From: Betaproteobacteria bacterium HGW-Betaproteobacteria-16
GTDB taxonomy: Bacteria > Pseudomonadota > Gammaproteobacteria > Burkholderiales > Burkholderiaceae_C
Assembly (NCBI GenBank): GCA_002840835.1
Contig: PHCQ01000009.1
Location: 60,061-124,060, forward strand
Direction: 5' to 3'
DNA: 64,000 nucleotides
How positions within the stretch are numbered: position 1 is the first letter of the stretch; each line of letters opens with the position of its first letter. Positions 16,653 to 26,521 of the stretch are shown here, piece after piece. The notes beneath the pieces were generated by a model, which had not been told where the DNA came from, searched no databases, and saw only the letters and a list, made by a program, of their open reading frames with translations. The translations under genes were made by a program, and so were the position numbers.

Positions 16653-18103
16653 ACATCGGCGCGGCCGCGCCCTACCACCACCTGGACCATCTGCCCCGGG
16701 AACTGTGGCGCTGGGCCGTGGTGTGCAGCGCGGGCCAGCCCGATGCCCGCCTGCCGCAGCTGGCACGCTGGCACAGCGCGCTGTTCGAAGGCGCCCTGCC
16801 CGATCCACACGACGACTGGGACGATCCGCAGGCCATCCGGGCGCTGCGCCCGGTGCTGATCGAACTCGAACTGAACCAGCTCACCCGGGGCAGCGACGCC
16901 TTGACGCGCCAGGTGTTGCAAAGCCTGCTCTGGCACCTCGACGCCCTGATCGACCAAGCAACCGACGTATCCCGCGAGGCCGCCATCGAACAGATGGCCG
17001 GTGAATTTCGCGACAGCTGGACGCTGCAGCGACAGGGCTGGGACGAGGTGCTCGCTCTGCTGCAGTCGCTCGGTGATCTGGCGCATTTGCGCTGGGACGA
17101 TCTGAAGGGCCAGCTCAACCGGCGCGAGTGGCAGGAAGCGCGCCGCATTGGCGAGCTGCTGCAACGCCTGCCCACCCTCGCCCGCTTCATCGACGGTGTG
17201 GGGCGCAGCCGAACCGACCAGCATCGGCCGCCTGCGCAACAGGCCCGACAGCATCCGCTGCCCGAGGCACCGGCCGCACGCCACCCGGCCGACGAACAGG
17301 AACGGCGCCCCGAGCCCACCGCGGTGGATGGCGTTCGCCGCTCCCGCGCGCTCGCCCGCATGGCAGGCAGTGAATTCCTGAACCTCACGCACCCGGTGCT
17401 GCGGCGCCTGTGGCGCGCACGGTTTGCCGAAGCGCAATTGCTCACCTACGACGACCGCTCACGCAGTCCTTCCAGCCGCCCCCAGCCAAGACCTGACCAG
17501 GCGCCCCAGCGCAGCGTCCCCACGCACGCTGGCCACGGCCCGCTCATCGTGTGTCTGGACACGTCTGGCTCCATGCGGGGTGCGCCTGAGAACGTGGCCA
17601 AGGCCTGTGTGCTGCAGGCCCTGCGCAGCGCCCATGCCGGCCGCCGCCTCTGCCGCCTGCTGGCCTTCGGTGGCCAGAACGAACTGCTGGAGCGCGAGAT
17701 GGCGCTGGATGCCGAAGGCCTGACCCACCTGCTGGATGTGATGGGCCAGAGCTTTGATGGCGGCACCGATGTGCAGACACCCATGGAACGCGCCATCGAG
17801 TTGGTACAGACCACTGGCTGGGAAGAAGCCGACCTGCTCATCGTGAGCGACGGCGAATTCGGCGTCACCCACGCCACGCTGGCCCAGTTGCGAGACGCCA
17901 AACAGCGCCTGGCGCTGCGGGTGCACGGCATCCTCATCGGCGACCGCGAGACCGTGGGGCTGGCCGAGGTGTGCGACCAGTTGCACTGGGTGCGCGAATG
18001 GCGGCGCTATGGCAGTGGCAGCACGGTGGTGGGTGATGATTTTTCACCGGTGCACAGCCGCAGCCTGACCGCCCTGTATTTCCCCAACGCCATCCGGCGT
18101 TGA
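16649..18103 (+). CDS. VWA domain protein, ViaA-like partner of the MoxR ATPase
   Basis: This 484-residue protein has a C-terminal von Willebrand A domain with MIDAS motif DTSGSM (304-309), GGTDVQTPM and LLIVSDGEFG; the N-terminal 260 residues are helical. The start is a GTG whose last two bases open the TGA stop of the ATPase gene (GTGA), so the track's upstream ATG was rejected. Length matches E. coli ViaA (about 483). It is predicted to recognise the client for the preceding ATPase; the client is unknown. Confidence 0.83.
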   Translation: MNIGAAAPYHHLDHLPRELWRWAVVCSAGQPDARLPQLARWHSALFEGALPDPHDDWDDPQAIRALRPVLIELELNQLTRGSDALTRQVLQSLLWHLDALIDQATDVSREAAIEQMAGEFRDSWTLQRQGWDEVLALLQSLGDLAHLRWDDLKGQLNRREWQEARRIGELLQRLPTLARFIDGVGRSRTDQHRPPAQQARQHPLPEAPAARHPADEQERRPEPTAVDGVRRSRALARMAGSEFLNLTHPVLRRLWRARFAEAQLLTYDDRSRSPSSRPQPRPDQAPQRSVPTHAGHGPLIVCLDTSGSMRGAPENVAKACVLQALRSAHAGRRLCRLLAFGGQNELLEREMALDAEGLTHLLDVMGQSFDGGTDVQTPMERAIELVQTTGWEEADLLIVSDGEFGVTHATLAQLRDAKQRLALRVHGILIGDRETVGLAEVCDQLHWVREWRRYGSGSTVVGDDFSPVHSRSLTALYFPNAIRR

Positions 18104-18170
18104 GCGGGCGATGTATCCTGCCCTCTGAGGTTTCACGCTCTCGTTCTTTTCACAACAACCTGGAGACTCC

Positions 18171-19193
18171 ATGTTCGAAACCGCGATCGCAGGCAGCCTG
18201 CCCAAACCGGCCTGGCTCGCCGAAACCGAAAAACTCTGGCCGCAGTGGAAGGCACAAGGCCCTGAACTGCAACAGGCCAAGGCCGACGCCACACTGCTGT
18301 GGATCAAGGCCCAGGAAGACGCCGGGCTGGACGTGATCGGTGATGGCGAGCAGGCGCGCCAGCACTTCGTGCACGGTTTTGTGGAACACGTGGAAGGCAT
18401 CGACTTCGAGCACAAGGTCACCATGGGCATCCGCAACAACCGCTACGACGCCCAGGTACCACAGGTGGTGGCGCCGCTGCGCCTGAAAGGCCGCGTGCAT
18501 GCGTTTGAAGCGCAACTCGCACGCAAGCACACCAAGAAAAAACTCAAGTTCACCCTGCCCGGCCCCATGACCATTGTGGACACCGTGGCCGACCGGTACT
18601 ACGGCGACAAGGTGAAGATGGCGATGGCGTTCGCCGAGCTGCTGAACCAGGAAGCGCTGGCGCTGCAGGCCGACGGGGTGGACATCATCCAGTTCGACGA
18701 ACCGGCCTTCAACGTCTACATGCAGGACGCCGCCGACTGGGGCGTGGCCGCGCTTGAAGTGGCCGCACGAGGCCTGACCTGCACAACCGCCGTGCACATC
18801 TGCTACGGCTACGGCATCAAGGCCAACGTGGACTGGAAGCAGACGCTGGGCGAGCAGTGGCGACAGTACGAGCAGGTATTCCCTGCGCTGGCCAAGAGCA
18901 GCATCGACCAGGTGAGCCTGGAATGCTTCCACTCGCACGTGCCACCCGAGCTGATGAAACTGCTCGAAGGCAAGCAGGTGATGGTAGGTGTGATCGACGT
19001 GGCCAGCGACACCATCGAAACACCCGAAGAAATCGCCGACACCATCGGCATGGCGCTTCAATACGTGGCCAAGGACAAGCTCATCGCCTGCACCAACTGC
19101 GGCCTGGCTCCCATGAGCCGGGAGGTGGCGATGGCCAAGCTAGAAGCACTGGCACAAGGTGCGGCGCTGGCGCGGCAGCGCTACGGCGGCTGA
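18171..19193 (+). CDS. Cobalamin-independent core methionine synthase (MetE C-terminal domain only, MesD-like)
   Basis: This 340-residue protein corresponds to the catalytic C-terminal barrel of MetE alone. Motifs include AGSLPKPAWL, DGEQARQHF, LPGPMTIVDT, IIQFDEPAFN, HICYGYG and CTNCGLAP, which provide zinc-binding His and Cys. The text closely follows, from memory, the MesD class of folate-independent core methionine synthases, reported to need an O2-dependent partner MesX (DUF1852). No DUF1852 gene is next to it here. It could transfer a methyl group from an unknown donor to homocysteine. It is annotated in many genomes simply as a methionine synthase. Confidence 0.8.
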   Translation: MFETAIAGSLPKPAWLAETEKLWPQWKAQGPELQQAKADATLLWIKAQEDAGLDVIGDGEQARQHFVHGFVEHVEGIDFEHKVTMGIRNNRYDAQVPQVVAPLRLKGRVHAFEAQLARKHTKKKLKFTLPGPMTIVDTVADRYYGDKVKMAMAFAELLNQEALALQADGVDIIQFDEPAFNVYMQDAADWGVAALEVAARGLTCTTAVHICYGYGIKANVDWKQTLGEQWRQYEQVFPALAKSSIDQVSLECFHSHVPPELMKLLEGKQVMVGVIDVASDTIETPEEIADTIGMALQYVAKDKLIACTNCGLAPMSREVAMAKLEALAQGAALARQRYGG

Positions 19194-19256
19194 GATTCCG
19201 TCATGCGCGAGTGAAGCGAGGCGCTGGCGGTCGGCTCGCGCCTCACTTCCGTGCTT

Positions 19257-19628
19257 TCACACCCGAATCACTTCGCCTTTGAGCGACCACAGGATCGCCA
19301 GCACCTCATTGCGTGTGGCGGGCTCGACGCCGCATTTTTCCAGCGCGTCCATGGCATCGTCGATCACGGTGATGAACTCTTGCTCACTCACGTTCATGCC
19401 CTTGTGGGTGGTCAGCATGTCCTTGCCCGAATAGCTCTCGGGCCCGCCGGCACCGGCGCAGAAAAATTCAATCACGCGGGTTTCGACGCGATCCAGGTCG
19501 GGGCTGTTTTCGTAGCGGGTCTTCACCAGCGGATTGGCCAGGTGGTTCTTCATCAGTTCGCGGGTGATGCGGGTGATGCCTTCGCGGCGACCGAGGCGGT
19601 CGTACAGGGTTTCAGCGACAGCGTTCAT
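19257..19628 (-). CDS. Group 1 truncated haemoglobin
   Basis: This 123-residue haem protein of the 2/2 globin fold starts AETLYDRLGRREGITRI, includes YSGKDMLTTHKGMNVSEQEF with the proximal His, and ends in a helix EVLAILWSLKGEVIRV. Trimmed to the ATG giving MNAVAETL with GGAGCA upstream. Such proteins handle NO, O2 or reactive species. A small gene of unknown function lies 53 bp upstream on the same strand and probably shares its promoter. Confidence 0.85.
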   Translation of the reverse strand: MNAVAETLYDRLGRREGITRITRELMKNHLANPLVKTRYENSPDLDRVETRVIEFFCAGAGGPESYSGKDMLTTHKGMNVSEQEFITVIDDAMDALEKCGVEPATRNEVLAILWSLKGEVIRV

Positions 19629-19681
19629 GACATGTGCTCCTTGGATGGGTGGAGGGAAAGAGGGAGGGAAGCCACCTGGAT

Positions 19682-19888
19682 TCAATGCCGCAGAACCTGC
19701 AGCCATGAGTCGTACTCGATGTCACCCGCGTCGGGCTCACCTCCACCGAGTTCGCGTCGCAAGGCTTGCAGGCCGCCAGCCAACGCCAGCTCCAGCGCAT
19801 GCAATGAAGCGTTCGTCGGTGGCTGTGGCAGGGTCAGCACGGCGGGGTCGCTGGCGGGCAGCGGCAAGGTGAGCTGAAAGGGGGTCAT
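19682..19888 (-). CDS. Small hypothetical protein (68 aa) upstream of the truncated haemoglobin
   Basis: The product starts MTPFQLTLPLPASDPAVLT and ends YDSWLQVLRH, acidic and without a signal peptide. The ATG has GGAGC about seven bases upstream, and the spacing to the globin gene suggests a two-gene operon. No family is recognised. The opposite strand is empty of plausible genes here, which favours real coding. Confidence 0.55.
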   Translation of the reverse strand: MTPFQLTLPLPASDPAVLTLPQPPTNASLHALELALAGGLQALRRELGGGEPDAGDIEYDSWLQVLRH

Positions 19889-20017
19889 GGTGCGCTCCTG
19901 GTGACGGGCTGGCCGGAATTGGCCAAGCCGGACCCCATGGTGCTCAGCCCTCGTTCCTCAAGCGTTCCTGGCTCTTCTGGCACTTGCGCATCGACACCGG
20001 TGGCGACACACTGAGCC

Positions 20018-23000
20018 ATGCCCAGCGCTGCGCCCCACCCCACACCCGATGCACCCGGCCACTTGCGGGTGACGCTGCTGGGTGGTTTTGCGGCGTCGGT
20101 GAACGGGACCGAGATTGCGACCGATCGATGGCCTGCCCTTCGCGCCACCCATCTTGTGCAGCTGCTGAGCCTGCAGCCCCGCCACAGGGCGGCCCGCGAC
20201 AGGGTCATCGACGCGCTGTGGCCGCAACTGGAGCCTGATGCGGGTGCGGCCAATTTGCGCAAGGCACTGCACCATGCGCGGCAGGCCCTGGGGCGCCACG
20301 ACAGCCTGGTGCAGCAGGCCGGCGAACTGGTGCTCTGGCCCAGCGGCACCCTCACGGTGGACGCCGACGCGTTTGAGCAAAGCGCCGACGCAGCACTGCG
20401 CCTGCGCGATCCGGCCGCCTGCGCCGATGCCGCCCACGCGTACACCGGGCTGGTGCTGCCAGGCGCACGCTTTGAAGCCTGGACGGAACCCGCGCGCGAA
20501 CGCCTGCATGCGCGCTACCTCGACCTGCTGCGTGCCAGTGCGCAATGGGCGACGCTGGCCCAGCAAGACCCCACTGACGAGGGTGCGCACCGGGCGCTGA
20601 TGCAACAGGCGCTGGATGCGGGCAATCGCGCCGCCGCGCTGCACTGGTACGCGCGTTTGCGCGAGGCCCTGCAACAGGCGCTGGGGGTGTCACCCGATGC
20701 GCAGACCGAGGCCTTGTACGTGCGCTGTGTGGAAGGCCTTCAGGCCACCGGGCCGGCTTTCGTGGGGCGATCGGCCGAGCTGGGGCGTGTGACGGCCTGC
20801 CTGGCAGCGCCTGCGGTGGAGCGCCCAGGCGGCTTGCTGTTGCGTGGCCCGCCCGGCATGGGCAAAAGCGCCCTGTGTCGCGAGGTCACCGCCATGGCCC
20901 GTCAAAGGGGCTGGCAGGTGTTGAGGGTGGACGCTGCCCAGACCGGGCGCGCGTACGCCGTGATCGCGTCCATCACCGAGCATCTGGTGCTGGGCGACCG
21001 CGCGCTGCTGGACAAGATCGGCCCCGCCGCCCGCGCGGTGCTGACACAGATCAGCCCGTTGGCGGCGCCAGCGAGCCCACTGCAGGGGCCGCTGGGGCGC
21101 CACCAGGTGGTGGGTGCCGTGCGCCGCCTGCTGTTGGCAGCGGCGGGCGACGATCCCCTGCTGCTGCAGATCGACGATGCGCACCTCATCGGCGACGCCG
21201 ATGTGGACGTGCTGCTGCAACTGGCCATGGCCGGTGCACCCCTGTGTGTGCTGCTGGCCACGCGACCACCGGCGCAGGACAGCGCACTGGGCCGCGGTGT
21301 GGGCCGCCTCCAGCGCGCCGGCGTGCTGCAGGTCTTCGATCTGGCGCCGCTGACCGACGAGGAGTGCCGTCGCCTGATCGAGCGCGCCGCCGATCCACCC
21401 CCGACAGGCGAGATGGTGAACCGCATCGTCCAGCTGGCGCAAGGCCACCCGTTTGCCGCGATCGAGCTGGCTCGCAGCGCAACCACCGGTGCTGAACACA
21501 CCTTGCCGGCCAGCGCCGCCGAAGCCATCACCGCACGGCTGTGCGACGTGCCTGCCAGTGCACGGGCCTTGCTGCACTGGATGGCGTTGACTGGCGATGA
21601 ATGTGACGTCGGCTTCGTGGAAGCGCTGGCCAGCCTGGCCCAGGTGCCGGCCCTTTCAACACTGGACGACGCACTGGCCGCTGGCGTGCTGGTGCTGGCC
21701 GGCAGTCGCTACCGGTTCCGGCACGAGCTGGTGCGCCAGGCCCTGATCGGCCAGCTTGCGCCGCACCACCGCATGAAGATGCACCGCCAGATCGCCACCG
21801 AACTGGCCGAACGGGGCGCGGCTCCCGCCAGCGTGGCACAGCACTGGCTGGAGGGCGCTCAGCCGAAGCAGGCCCTGCCATGGCTGCTCTCCGCCGCGCA
21901 AGACGCGGTGCGTCTGGCCGCATTCAGTGACGCCCTTCGGCACCTCGATCAACTGTTGGCCCTGCAACCCGACCATGCAGACGCGCTCCGGCTGCGCGCC
22001 GAATCACTGGATGCGCGGGGCGACCCGGCGGCGCTGTTTGCGTACCGGCTGGCCGCCGCGGCGGCCAGCGAGGCCGAAAGCCACAACCTGCTGGCCAAGG
22101 CCGCTCTGGCGCAGGTGAAGCAGGGCGACCCCAAGGGGGCGCTGCTGGCCTTGGAGGGTGTCATGCCCACCTCGGTGGAGGGCCGCCTGTGCGAGGCGCT
22201 GGCCTACAGCGGCGCAGCGGCGCTGGGGGCCACCGATCCGGCCATCGGCACCGCCAAATCGGCCGTGGCCCGCCGTCTGGCGCTGGCGTCTGGCGACACC
22301 TCGGCCCTGGTGGTGGCCTCGTGGGCGCAGGCGGCGGCGGCGCACGCGCGCGGCGAGTTGCACCGCAGCGTGTGGGCCGACCTGCAGGAGACGCGGCACG
22401 TGCCGCACCTGGCACTTCGCGTGTTCGATGGCCACCTGTGCATCACCCAGCGCTTTCTCTACGGTGCGCGACCCTACCCGGAAGTGATCGCCTTCGCCGA
22501 CGCGCTGTCCGTGGAGGCGCAGCGGCTGGGTGCAGCGCGGGGCCATGCCTTCGGCACCACCTTGCGCGGTGAAGCCGAATGGCTGGCAGGCGATCTGGTT
22601 GCCGCCAGGCAGCACCTGGAAGAAGGCGCGCGGCTGCACCGGGCCATCGGCGGTGCGGTGGGCGAAGCCTTGTCGCTGCAGCGGCTGGCAGAGGTGGCCA
22701 TGCAGGAAAAGCAACAGGAAGAAGCCCGCGACCTCATCGATCAGGCGCTGGACGTGGCGCGCCAGACCGACATCGGCTTTCACCTGCTCGACCGCATCTA
22801 CGGCACCCGCATCCAGCTGCACGGCAATGACCCCGCAGCGGCACTGCACGTGATGGAGGATGCCAGCGAGTCGGTGCGAGGGCCGCTGGAGACCTGCCCG
22901 GGTTGCCGCATCACCTTCGCCGTGCCGGCCGCCATTGCCGCCGCACGCGCCGGTGAAATCGAGCTGGCCGAACGGCACGAAACACAATGTGCCTACCTGG

Positions 23001-23197
23001 CCCAGGTGGTGATGCGCCTGCCAGCCTGGTATGCCGCACACGACGAGGTGCTCGGCCACATCGCTGCAGCCCGTGGCGGTCGATCACATGAATCGGCCAC
23101 CAGCCGGTTTGCCGCGGCGGCCCAGCGCTTTGCGGCCGCAGGGCAACCCTTTGATGCGGCCCGCTGTGAGGCACTTGCCGGCGGCGTTTCGCGTTGA
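20018..23197 (+). CDS. SARP-like transcriptional regulator: BTAD + AAA ATPase + TPR repeats
   Basis: This 1059-residue protein has an N-terminal winged-helix (LLGGFAASVNG, DALWPQLEPDAGAANLRKAL) and bacterial transcriptional activation domain (to about 240). A STAND/AAA-type ATPase follows with GPPGMGKS (277-284) and LLLQIDDAH, then a helical TPR region to the end. It resembles AfsR-type SARP regulators common in actinobacteria and found as large copies in proteobacteria. There is no C-terminal LuxR helix-turn-helix, so DNA binding must use the N-terminal domain. It is divergent from the haemoglobin pair and upstream of the ABC efflux operon; target genes are unknown. Confidence 0.82.
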   Translation: MPSAAPHPTPDAPGHLRVTLLGGFAASVNGTEIATDRWPALRATHLVQLLSLQPRHRAARDRVIDALWPQLEPDAGAANLRKALHHARQALGRHDSLVQQAGELVLWPSGTLTVDADAFEQSADAALRLRDPAACADAAHAYTGLVLPGARFEAWTEPARERLHARYLDLLRASAQWATLAQQDPTDEGAHRALMQQALDAGNRAAALHWYARLREALQQALGVSPDAQTEALYVRCVEGLQATGPAFVGRSAELGRVTACLAAPAVERPGGLLLRGPPGMGKSALCREVTAMARQRGWQVLRVDAAQTGRAYAVIASITEHLVLGDRALLDKIGPAARAVLTQISPLAAPASPLQGPLGRHQVVGAVRRLLLAAAGDDPLLLQIDDAHLIGDADVDVLLQLAMAGAPLCVLLATRPPAQDSALGRGVGRLQRAGVLQVFDLAPLTDEECRRLIERAADPPPTGEMVNRIVQLAQGHPFAAIELARSATTGAEHTLPASAAEAITARLCDVPASARALLHWMALTGDECDVGFVEALASLAQVPALSTLDDALAAGVLVLAGSRYRFRHELVRQALIGQLAPHHRMKMHRQIATELAERGAAPASVAQHWLEGAQPKQALPWLLSAAQDAVRLAAFSDALRHLDQLLALQPDHADALRLRAESLDARGDPAALFAYRLAAAAASEAESHNLLAKAALAQVKQGDPKGALLALEGVMPTSVEGRLCEALAYSGAAALGATDPAIGTAKSAVARRLALASGDTSALVVASWAQAAAAHARGELHRSVWADLQETRHVPHLALRVFDGHLCITQRFLYGARPYPEVIAFADALSVEAQRLGAARGHAFGTTLRGEAEWLAGDLVAARQHLEEGARLHRAIGGAVGEALSLQRLAEVAMQEKQQEEARDLIDQALDVARQTDIGFHLLDRIYGTRIQLHGNDPAAALHVMEDASESVRGPLETCPGCRITFAVPAAIAAARAGEIELAERHETQCAYLAQVVMRLPAWYAAHDEVLGHIAAARGGRSHESATSRFAAAAQRFAAAGQPFDAARCEALAGGVSR

Positions 23198-23267
23198 ATG
23201 GCCGGATTTCGGGCATGATGCCCTGGCGGGTCAGGCGATCACACCTGCCCGGTCCATCTGCCGATGC

Positions 23268-23281
23268 TTGACTGACATCAA
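23268..23281. promoter_or_regulatory. Candidate FNR/ANR-type box upstream of the ABC efflux operon
   Basis: TTGACTGACATCAA matches the FNR/ANR dyad TTGAT-N4-ATCAA at nine of ten defined positions. It lies about 120 bp before the ABC ATPase start codon. If functional, the efflux operon would respond to oxygen or NO. No convincing -10 hexamer is visible at the canonical distance, so this stays tentative. Confidence 0.4.
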
Positions 23282-23400
23282 GGCCATCGAGTGCGGCATG
23301 TGTTCGAATGCCTTCAGGAGTTGGGGATGGATCGCTGCTGGACGCATCGGCCAGGATCACGCCCTGACCCTCCCCCGCAGTTCCCCAGACGGAGACCGTG

Positions 23401-24138
23401 ATGAACGTCGCTTCGCCGAAGACCGACCCCGTTTTTTCCGCCCAGGGCCTGACCAAGGTCTATGGCGAAGGCCCCACCGCGGTGCACGCACTGCGTGGCG
23501 TGGACCTCGACATCGTGCGCGGCGAGTTCGTGGTGCTGCTCGGCGCTTCGGGCAGCGGCAAGTCCACCCTGCTCAACATTCTGGGCGGACTCGACAGCGC
23601 CAGCGAGGGCACCGCGCGCTGGACGCACCAGGGCCAATCGCACGAATTGACCGGCGCCAGCGACGCCGAACTCACGCGCTACCGGCGTGAGCACGTGGGC
23701 TTCGTGTTCCAGTTCTACAACCTGATCCCCAGCCTCACCGCGCTGGAGAACGTGGCCCTGGTGACCGACCTGGCCGAAGACCCGATGCCGCCCGAAGAAG
23801 CCCTGGCGCTGGTCGGGCTGGAGGGGCGCATGAACCACTTCGTCTCCCAGCTCTCGGGCGGTGAACAGCAGCGCGTGGCCATTGCCCGCGCCATTGCCAA
23901 GCGGCCCGCCGTGCTGCTGTGCGACGAACCCACGGGTGCGCTGGACTGTGCCACCGGTGTGATGGTGCTGCAGGCCATCGAACACGTGAACCGCACACTG
24001 GGCACCACCACCGTTGTGATCACGCACAACGCCCCCATCGCAGACATGGCGGACCGCGTGCTGCGGCTGGCCGACGGCCGCATCGTGGACGCTCGTGTGA
24101 ATCCGCACAAGGTGGCGGCGTCCACGCTCAAATGGTGA
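23401..24138 (+). CDS. ABC transporter ATP-binding protein (MacB/LolD type)
   Basis: This 245-residue ATPase has Walker [10 protein letters not shown] (49-57), signature LSGGEQQRV and Walker [13 protein letters not shown], plus the [22 protein letters not shown] stretch typical of the MacB/LolD/FtsE class. The ATG at 23401 follows GGAGA by five bases and was preferred to the GTG directly before it. It is the energising subunit for the FtsX-type permease encoded 13 bp downstream and the HlyD-type protein after it. Confidence 0.92.
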   Translation: MNVASPKTDPVFSAQGLTKVYGEGPTAVHALRGVDLDIVRGEFVVLLGASGSGKSTLLNILGGLDSASEGTARWTHQGQSHELTGASDAELTRYRREHVGFVFQFYNLIPSLTALENVALVTDLAEDPMPPEEALALVGLEGRMNHFVSQLSGGEQQRVAIARAIAKRPAVLLCDEPTGALDCATGVMVLQAIEHVNRTLGTTTVVITHNAPIADMADRVLRLADGRIVDARVNPHKVAASTLKW

Positions 24139-24151
24139 AGCGCAAGCAAGC

Positions 24152-26521
24152 ATGAAAGCCCTGGACATCAAGCTCTGGCGCGACCTGCGCCGTCTGCGCA
24201 CCCAGGCCATCACCATTGCCGTGGTGGTGGCCATTGGCGTGGCCGGGTTTGTGGGCATGTTCTCGGTGCACGAATCGCTGCAATCCTCGCGCGACAGCTT
24301 CTACCGTGACAACCGCCTTGCCGACGTGTTCGCCAGTGTCAAGCGCGCGCCCTTGCACCTGCGCCAGCGCCTGGAGGCCATCGAGGGCGTGGCCGAAGTG
24401 CGGCTGGATGTGACCATGGACGCGCAGATTGCGTTGCCCGATGCTGATGCCCCCGTCACCGGCCGCTTCATTGGTCTGGACCTTGCCCAGGTGCATGCCC
24501 GGCGCCAGGGACTGAACACGCTCAGCCTGCGCAACGGCCGCTGGCCCGAGCGGGGTCACCAGCTGGAAGCCGTGGTCAGCGACCGTTTTGCCACCGCACG
24601 CGGACTGAAACCGGGCCAGAGCGTGCGGGCCATCCTCAATGGCCAGCTGGAGCTGGTGCACATCGTGGGCACCGCCATTTCGCCCGAATACGTGTTTGCC
24701 TCGCGCGGCGGCGCGCCCGACGACCAGACCTTCGGCATCTGGTGGATCGACCATGAACGCATGGTGCACGCGGCCGATATGCAAGGCGCCTTCAACCAGG
24801 TGTCGATGCGTCTGGACGCAGGCGCTTCCGTGCCCGCAGTGAAAGACCGGGCGGACCGGCTGCTGGACCCGTTCGGCACGCTCGGTGCCGTGGGCCGTGA
24901 CCAACAACTCTCGGCCAAGATCGTCAGCGACGAGCTGGCCCAGCTCAAGGTGATGGGCACCGTGCTGCCGGCGATCTTCCTTGCCGTGGCCATGTTCATC
25001 CTCAATGTGGTGATCAGCCGCCAGGTGGCCACGCAGCGCAGCCAGATTGCCGCCCTCAAAGCCCTGGGCTACGGCGACGGGGCCATCGCCTGGCACTACA
25101 TTCAGCTGGCCATGGTGATCGCCGGACTGGGGGCGCTGGCCGGCCTGGGTTTGAGCCTGTGGATTGGACAGCTCATGCTGGGCCTGTACGACGAGGTGTT
25201 CCGTTTCAACCAGCTGGCCTACGTGACCACGCCCTGGCTGGTGGCGGTGGCCGCCGGCATCACTGCCGGCGCTGCGGCCCTGGGCACCTGGACCGCCATT
25301 CACGCCGTGGTGCGACTCAAACCCGCGCAGGCCATGCAGCCCCCATCACCGCCCACCTACCGCCGCACGCTGGTGGAGCGGCTGGGCCTGGGCCGCTTTG
25401 TGCGCACCGGTGCTCTCATGGTGATCCGCAACTTCGAGCGGCGCCCGCTGCGCGCGGCCTTCACCGTGACCGGCATCGCACTGGCGGTGGCGCTGCAGAT
25501 ATCGGGTGCCTTCTGGCTCGACGCGATTGCCCACATCGTGGACACGCAGTTCCGCCAGGTTCAGCAGGGCGACGTGATGGTGAGCTTCGACCGGCCAGTT
25601 CCCTTGTCGGTGGCGAACGACCTGCGACGCTTGCCTGGCGTGATCGACGCCGAACCGTATCGAACGGAACCCGTGCGCATGCACCTGCGCGGACGCAGCG
25701 AAGACGCCGCCATCCTGGGGCTCGTGGACGAAGCGCAACTGTTTCGGGTGGTGGACGAAAAGCGCGGTCCGGTGGCGCTGCCGGACGAAGGCCTGGTGAT
25801 GTCGTCGCTGCTGGCACGCTCCATCGGCGCGCGCACGGGTGACCGGGTGGAGGTGGAATTCCGGCTCTGGAGCCAGACATGGACCAGCGTGGCGGTGGTG
25901 GACACCGTGCACACGATGATGGGCAAGCAGGCCTTCATGCGGCTGGACGCGCTGAACCGCTTGTCGCGCGACGGCGCGGGCGCAGGCGAAGCCGCATTGC
26001 AGGTGGACCCGCAGGCCATGCCGGCGTTCTGGGGCGCGGTGAAGAACGCACCGCTGATCAACGCCGTGTTCGACAAAGCGGGCACCATGGCCAGTTTCAA
26101 CGAGACCACGTCGCGCAACATGGGCGTGTTCAGCGGCATCCTCACCCTGTTTGCAGTGGCCATGGCGGTGGGCATCGTCTACAACGCCGCGCGCATCACG
26201 CTCTCGGAGCGTGCCTGGGAACTGGCCAGCCTGCGGGTGCTGGGCATGACGCGGGCCGAAGTCTCTGTGCTGTTGCTGGGCCAGCTCGCGGTGGAGCTCC
26301 TGGTGGCCCTGCCCATCGGCTGTGTGGCCGGCTGGGCGCTGGCCACGCTGATGATGCGCCTGATGTCGTCCGACAGCATCGATTTCCCGGTGGTCATCGA
26401 ACCATCGACTTATGCCATGGCTGCGCTGATCGTGCTGGCCGCGGGTGTGGTGAGCGCGCTCATGGTGCGCCGCCAGATCGACCGGCTGGACCTGGTGGCC
26501 GTTTTGAAAGTACGCGAATGA
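24152..26521 (+). CDS. FtsX-family ABC transporter permease (two FtsX domains)
   Basis: This 789-residue membrane protein has an N-terminal TM segment ([19 protein letters not shown]), a large periplasmic domain and FtsX cores near residues 270-400 and 670-785, typical of duplicated MacB-like permeases. MacB-type systems move substrates by mechanotransmission across the periplasm, not by a channel in the membrane. It lies between its ATPase and a HlyD-like adaptor with an ATGA overlap. The substrate is unknown; lipoprotein, peptide or xenobiotic export is possible. Confidence 0.88.
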   Translation: MKALDIKLWRDLRRLRTQAITIAVVVAIGVAGFVGMFSVHESLQSSRDSFYRDNRLADVFASVKRAPLHLRQRLEAIEGVAEVRLDVTMDAQIALPDADAPVTGRFIGLDLAQVHARRQGLNTLSLRNGRWPERGHQLEAVVSDRFATARGLKPGQSVRAILNGQLELVHIVGTAISPEYVFASRGGAPDDQTFGIWWIDHERMVHAADMQGAFNQVSMRLDAGASVPAVKDRADRLLDPFGTLGAVGRDQQLSAKIVSDELAQLKVMGTVLPAIFLAVAMFILNVVISRQVATQRSQIAALKALGYGDGAIAWHYIQLAMVIAGLGALAGLGLSLWIGQLMLGLYDEVFRFNQLAYVTTPWLVAVAAGITAGAAALGTWTAIHAVVRLKPAQAMQPPSPPTYRRTLVERLGLGRFVRTGALMVIRNFERRPLRAAFTVTGIALAVALQISGAFWLDAIAHIVDTQFRQVQQGDVMVSFDRPVPLSVANDLRRLPGVIDAEPYRTEPVRMHLRGRSEDAAILGLVDEAQLFRVVDEKRGPVALPDEGLVMSSLLARSIGARTGDRVEVEFRLWSQTWTSVAVVDTVHTMMGKQAFMRLDALNRLSRDGAGAGEAALQVDPQAMPAFWGAVKNAPLINAVFDKAGTMASFNETTSRNMGVFSGILTLFAVAMAVGIVYNAARITLSERAWELASLRVLGMTRAEVSVLLLGQLAVELLVALPIGCVAGWALATLMMRLMSSDSIDFPVVIEPSTYAMAALIVLAAGVVSALMVRRQIDRLDLVAVLKVRE

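Noticed and set aside
25879-26517. N-terminal extension of the HlyD-type ORF in the track
   Set aside because: Out of context of any domain; the ATGA overlap at 26518 gives the correct start with a TM helix.
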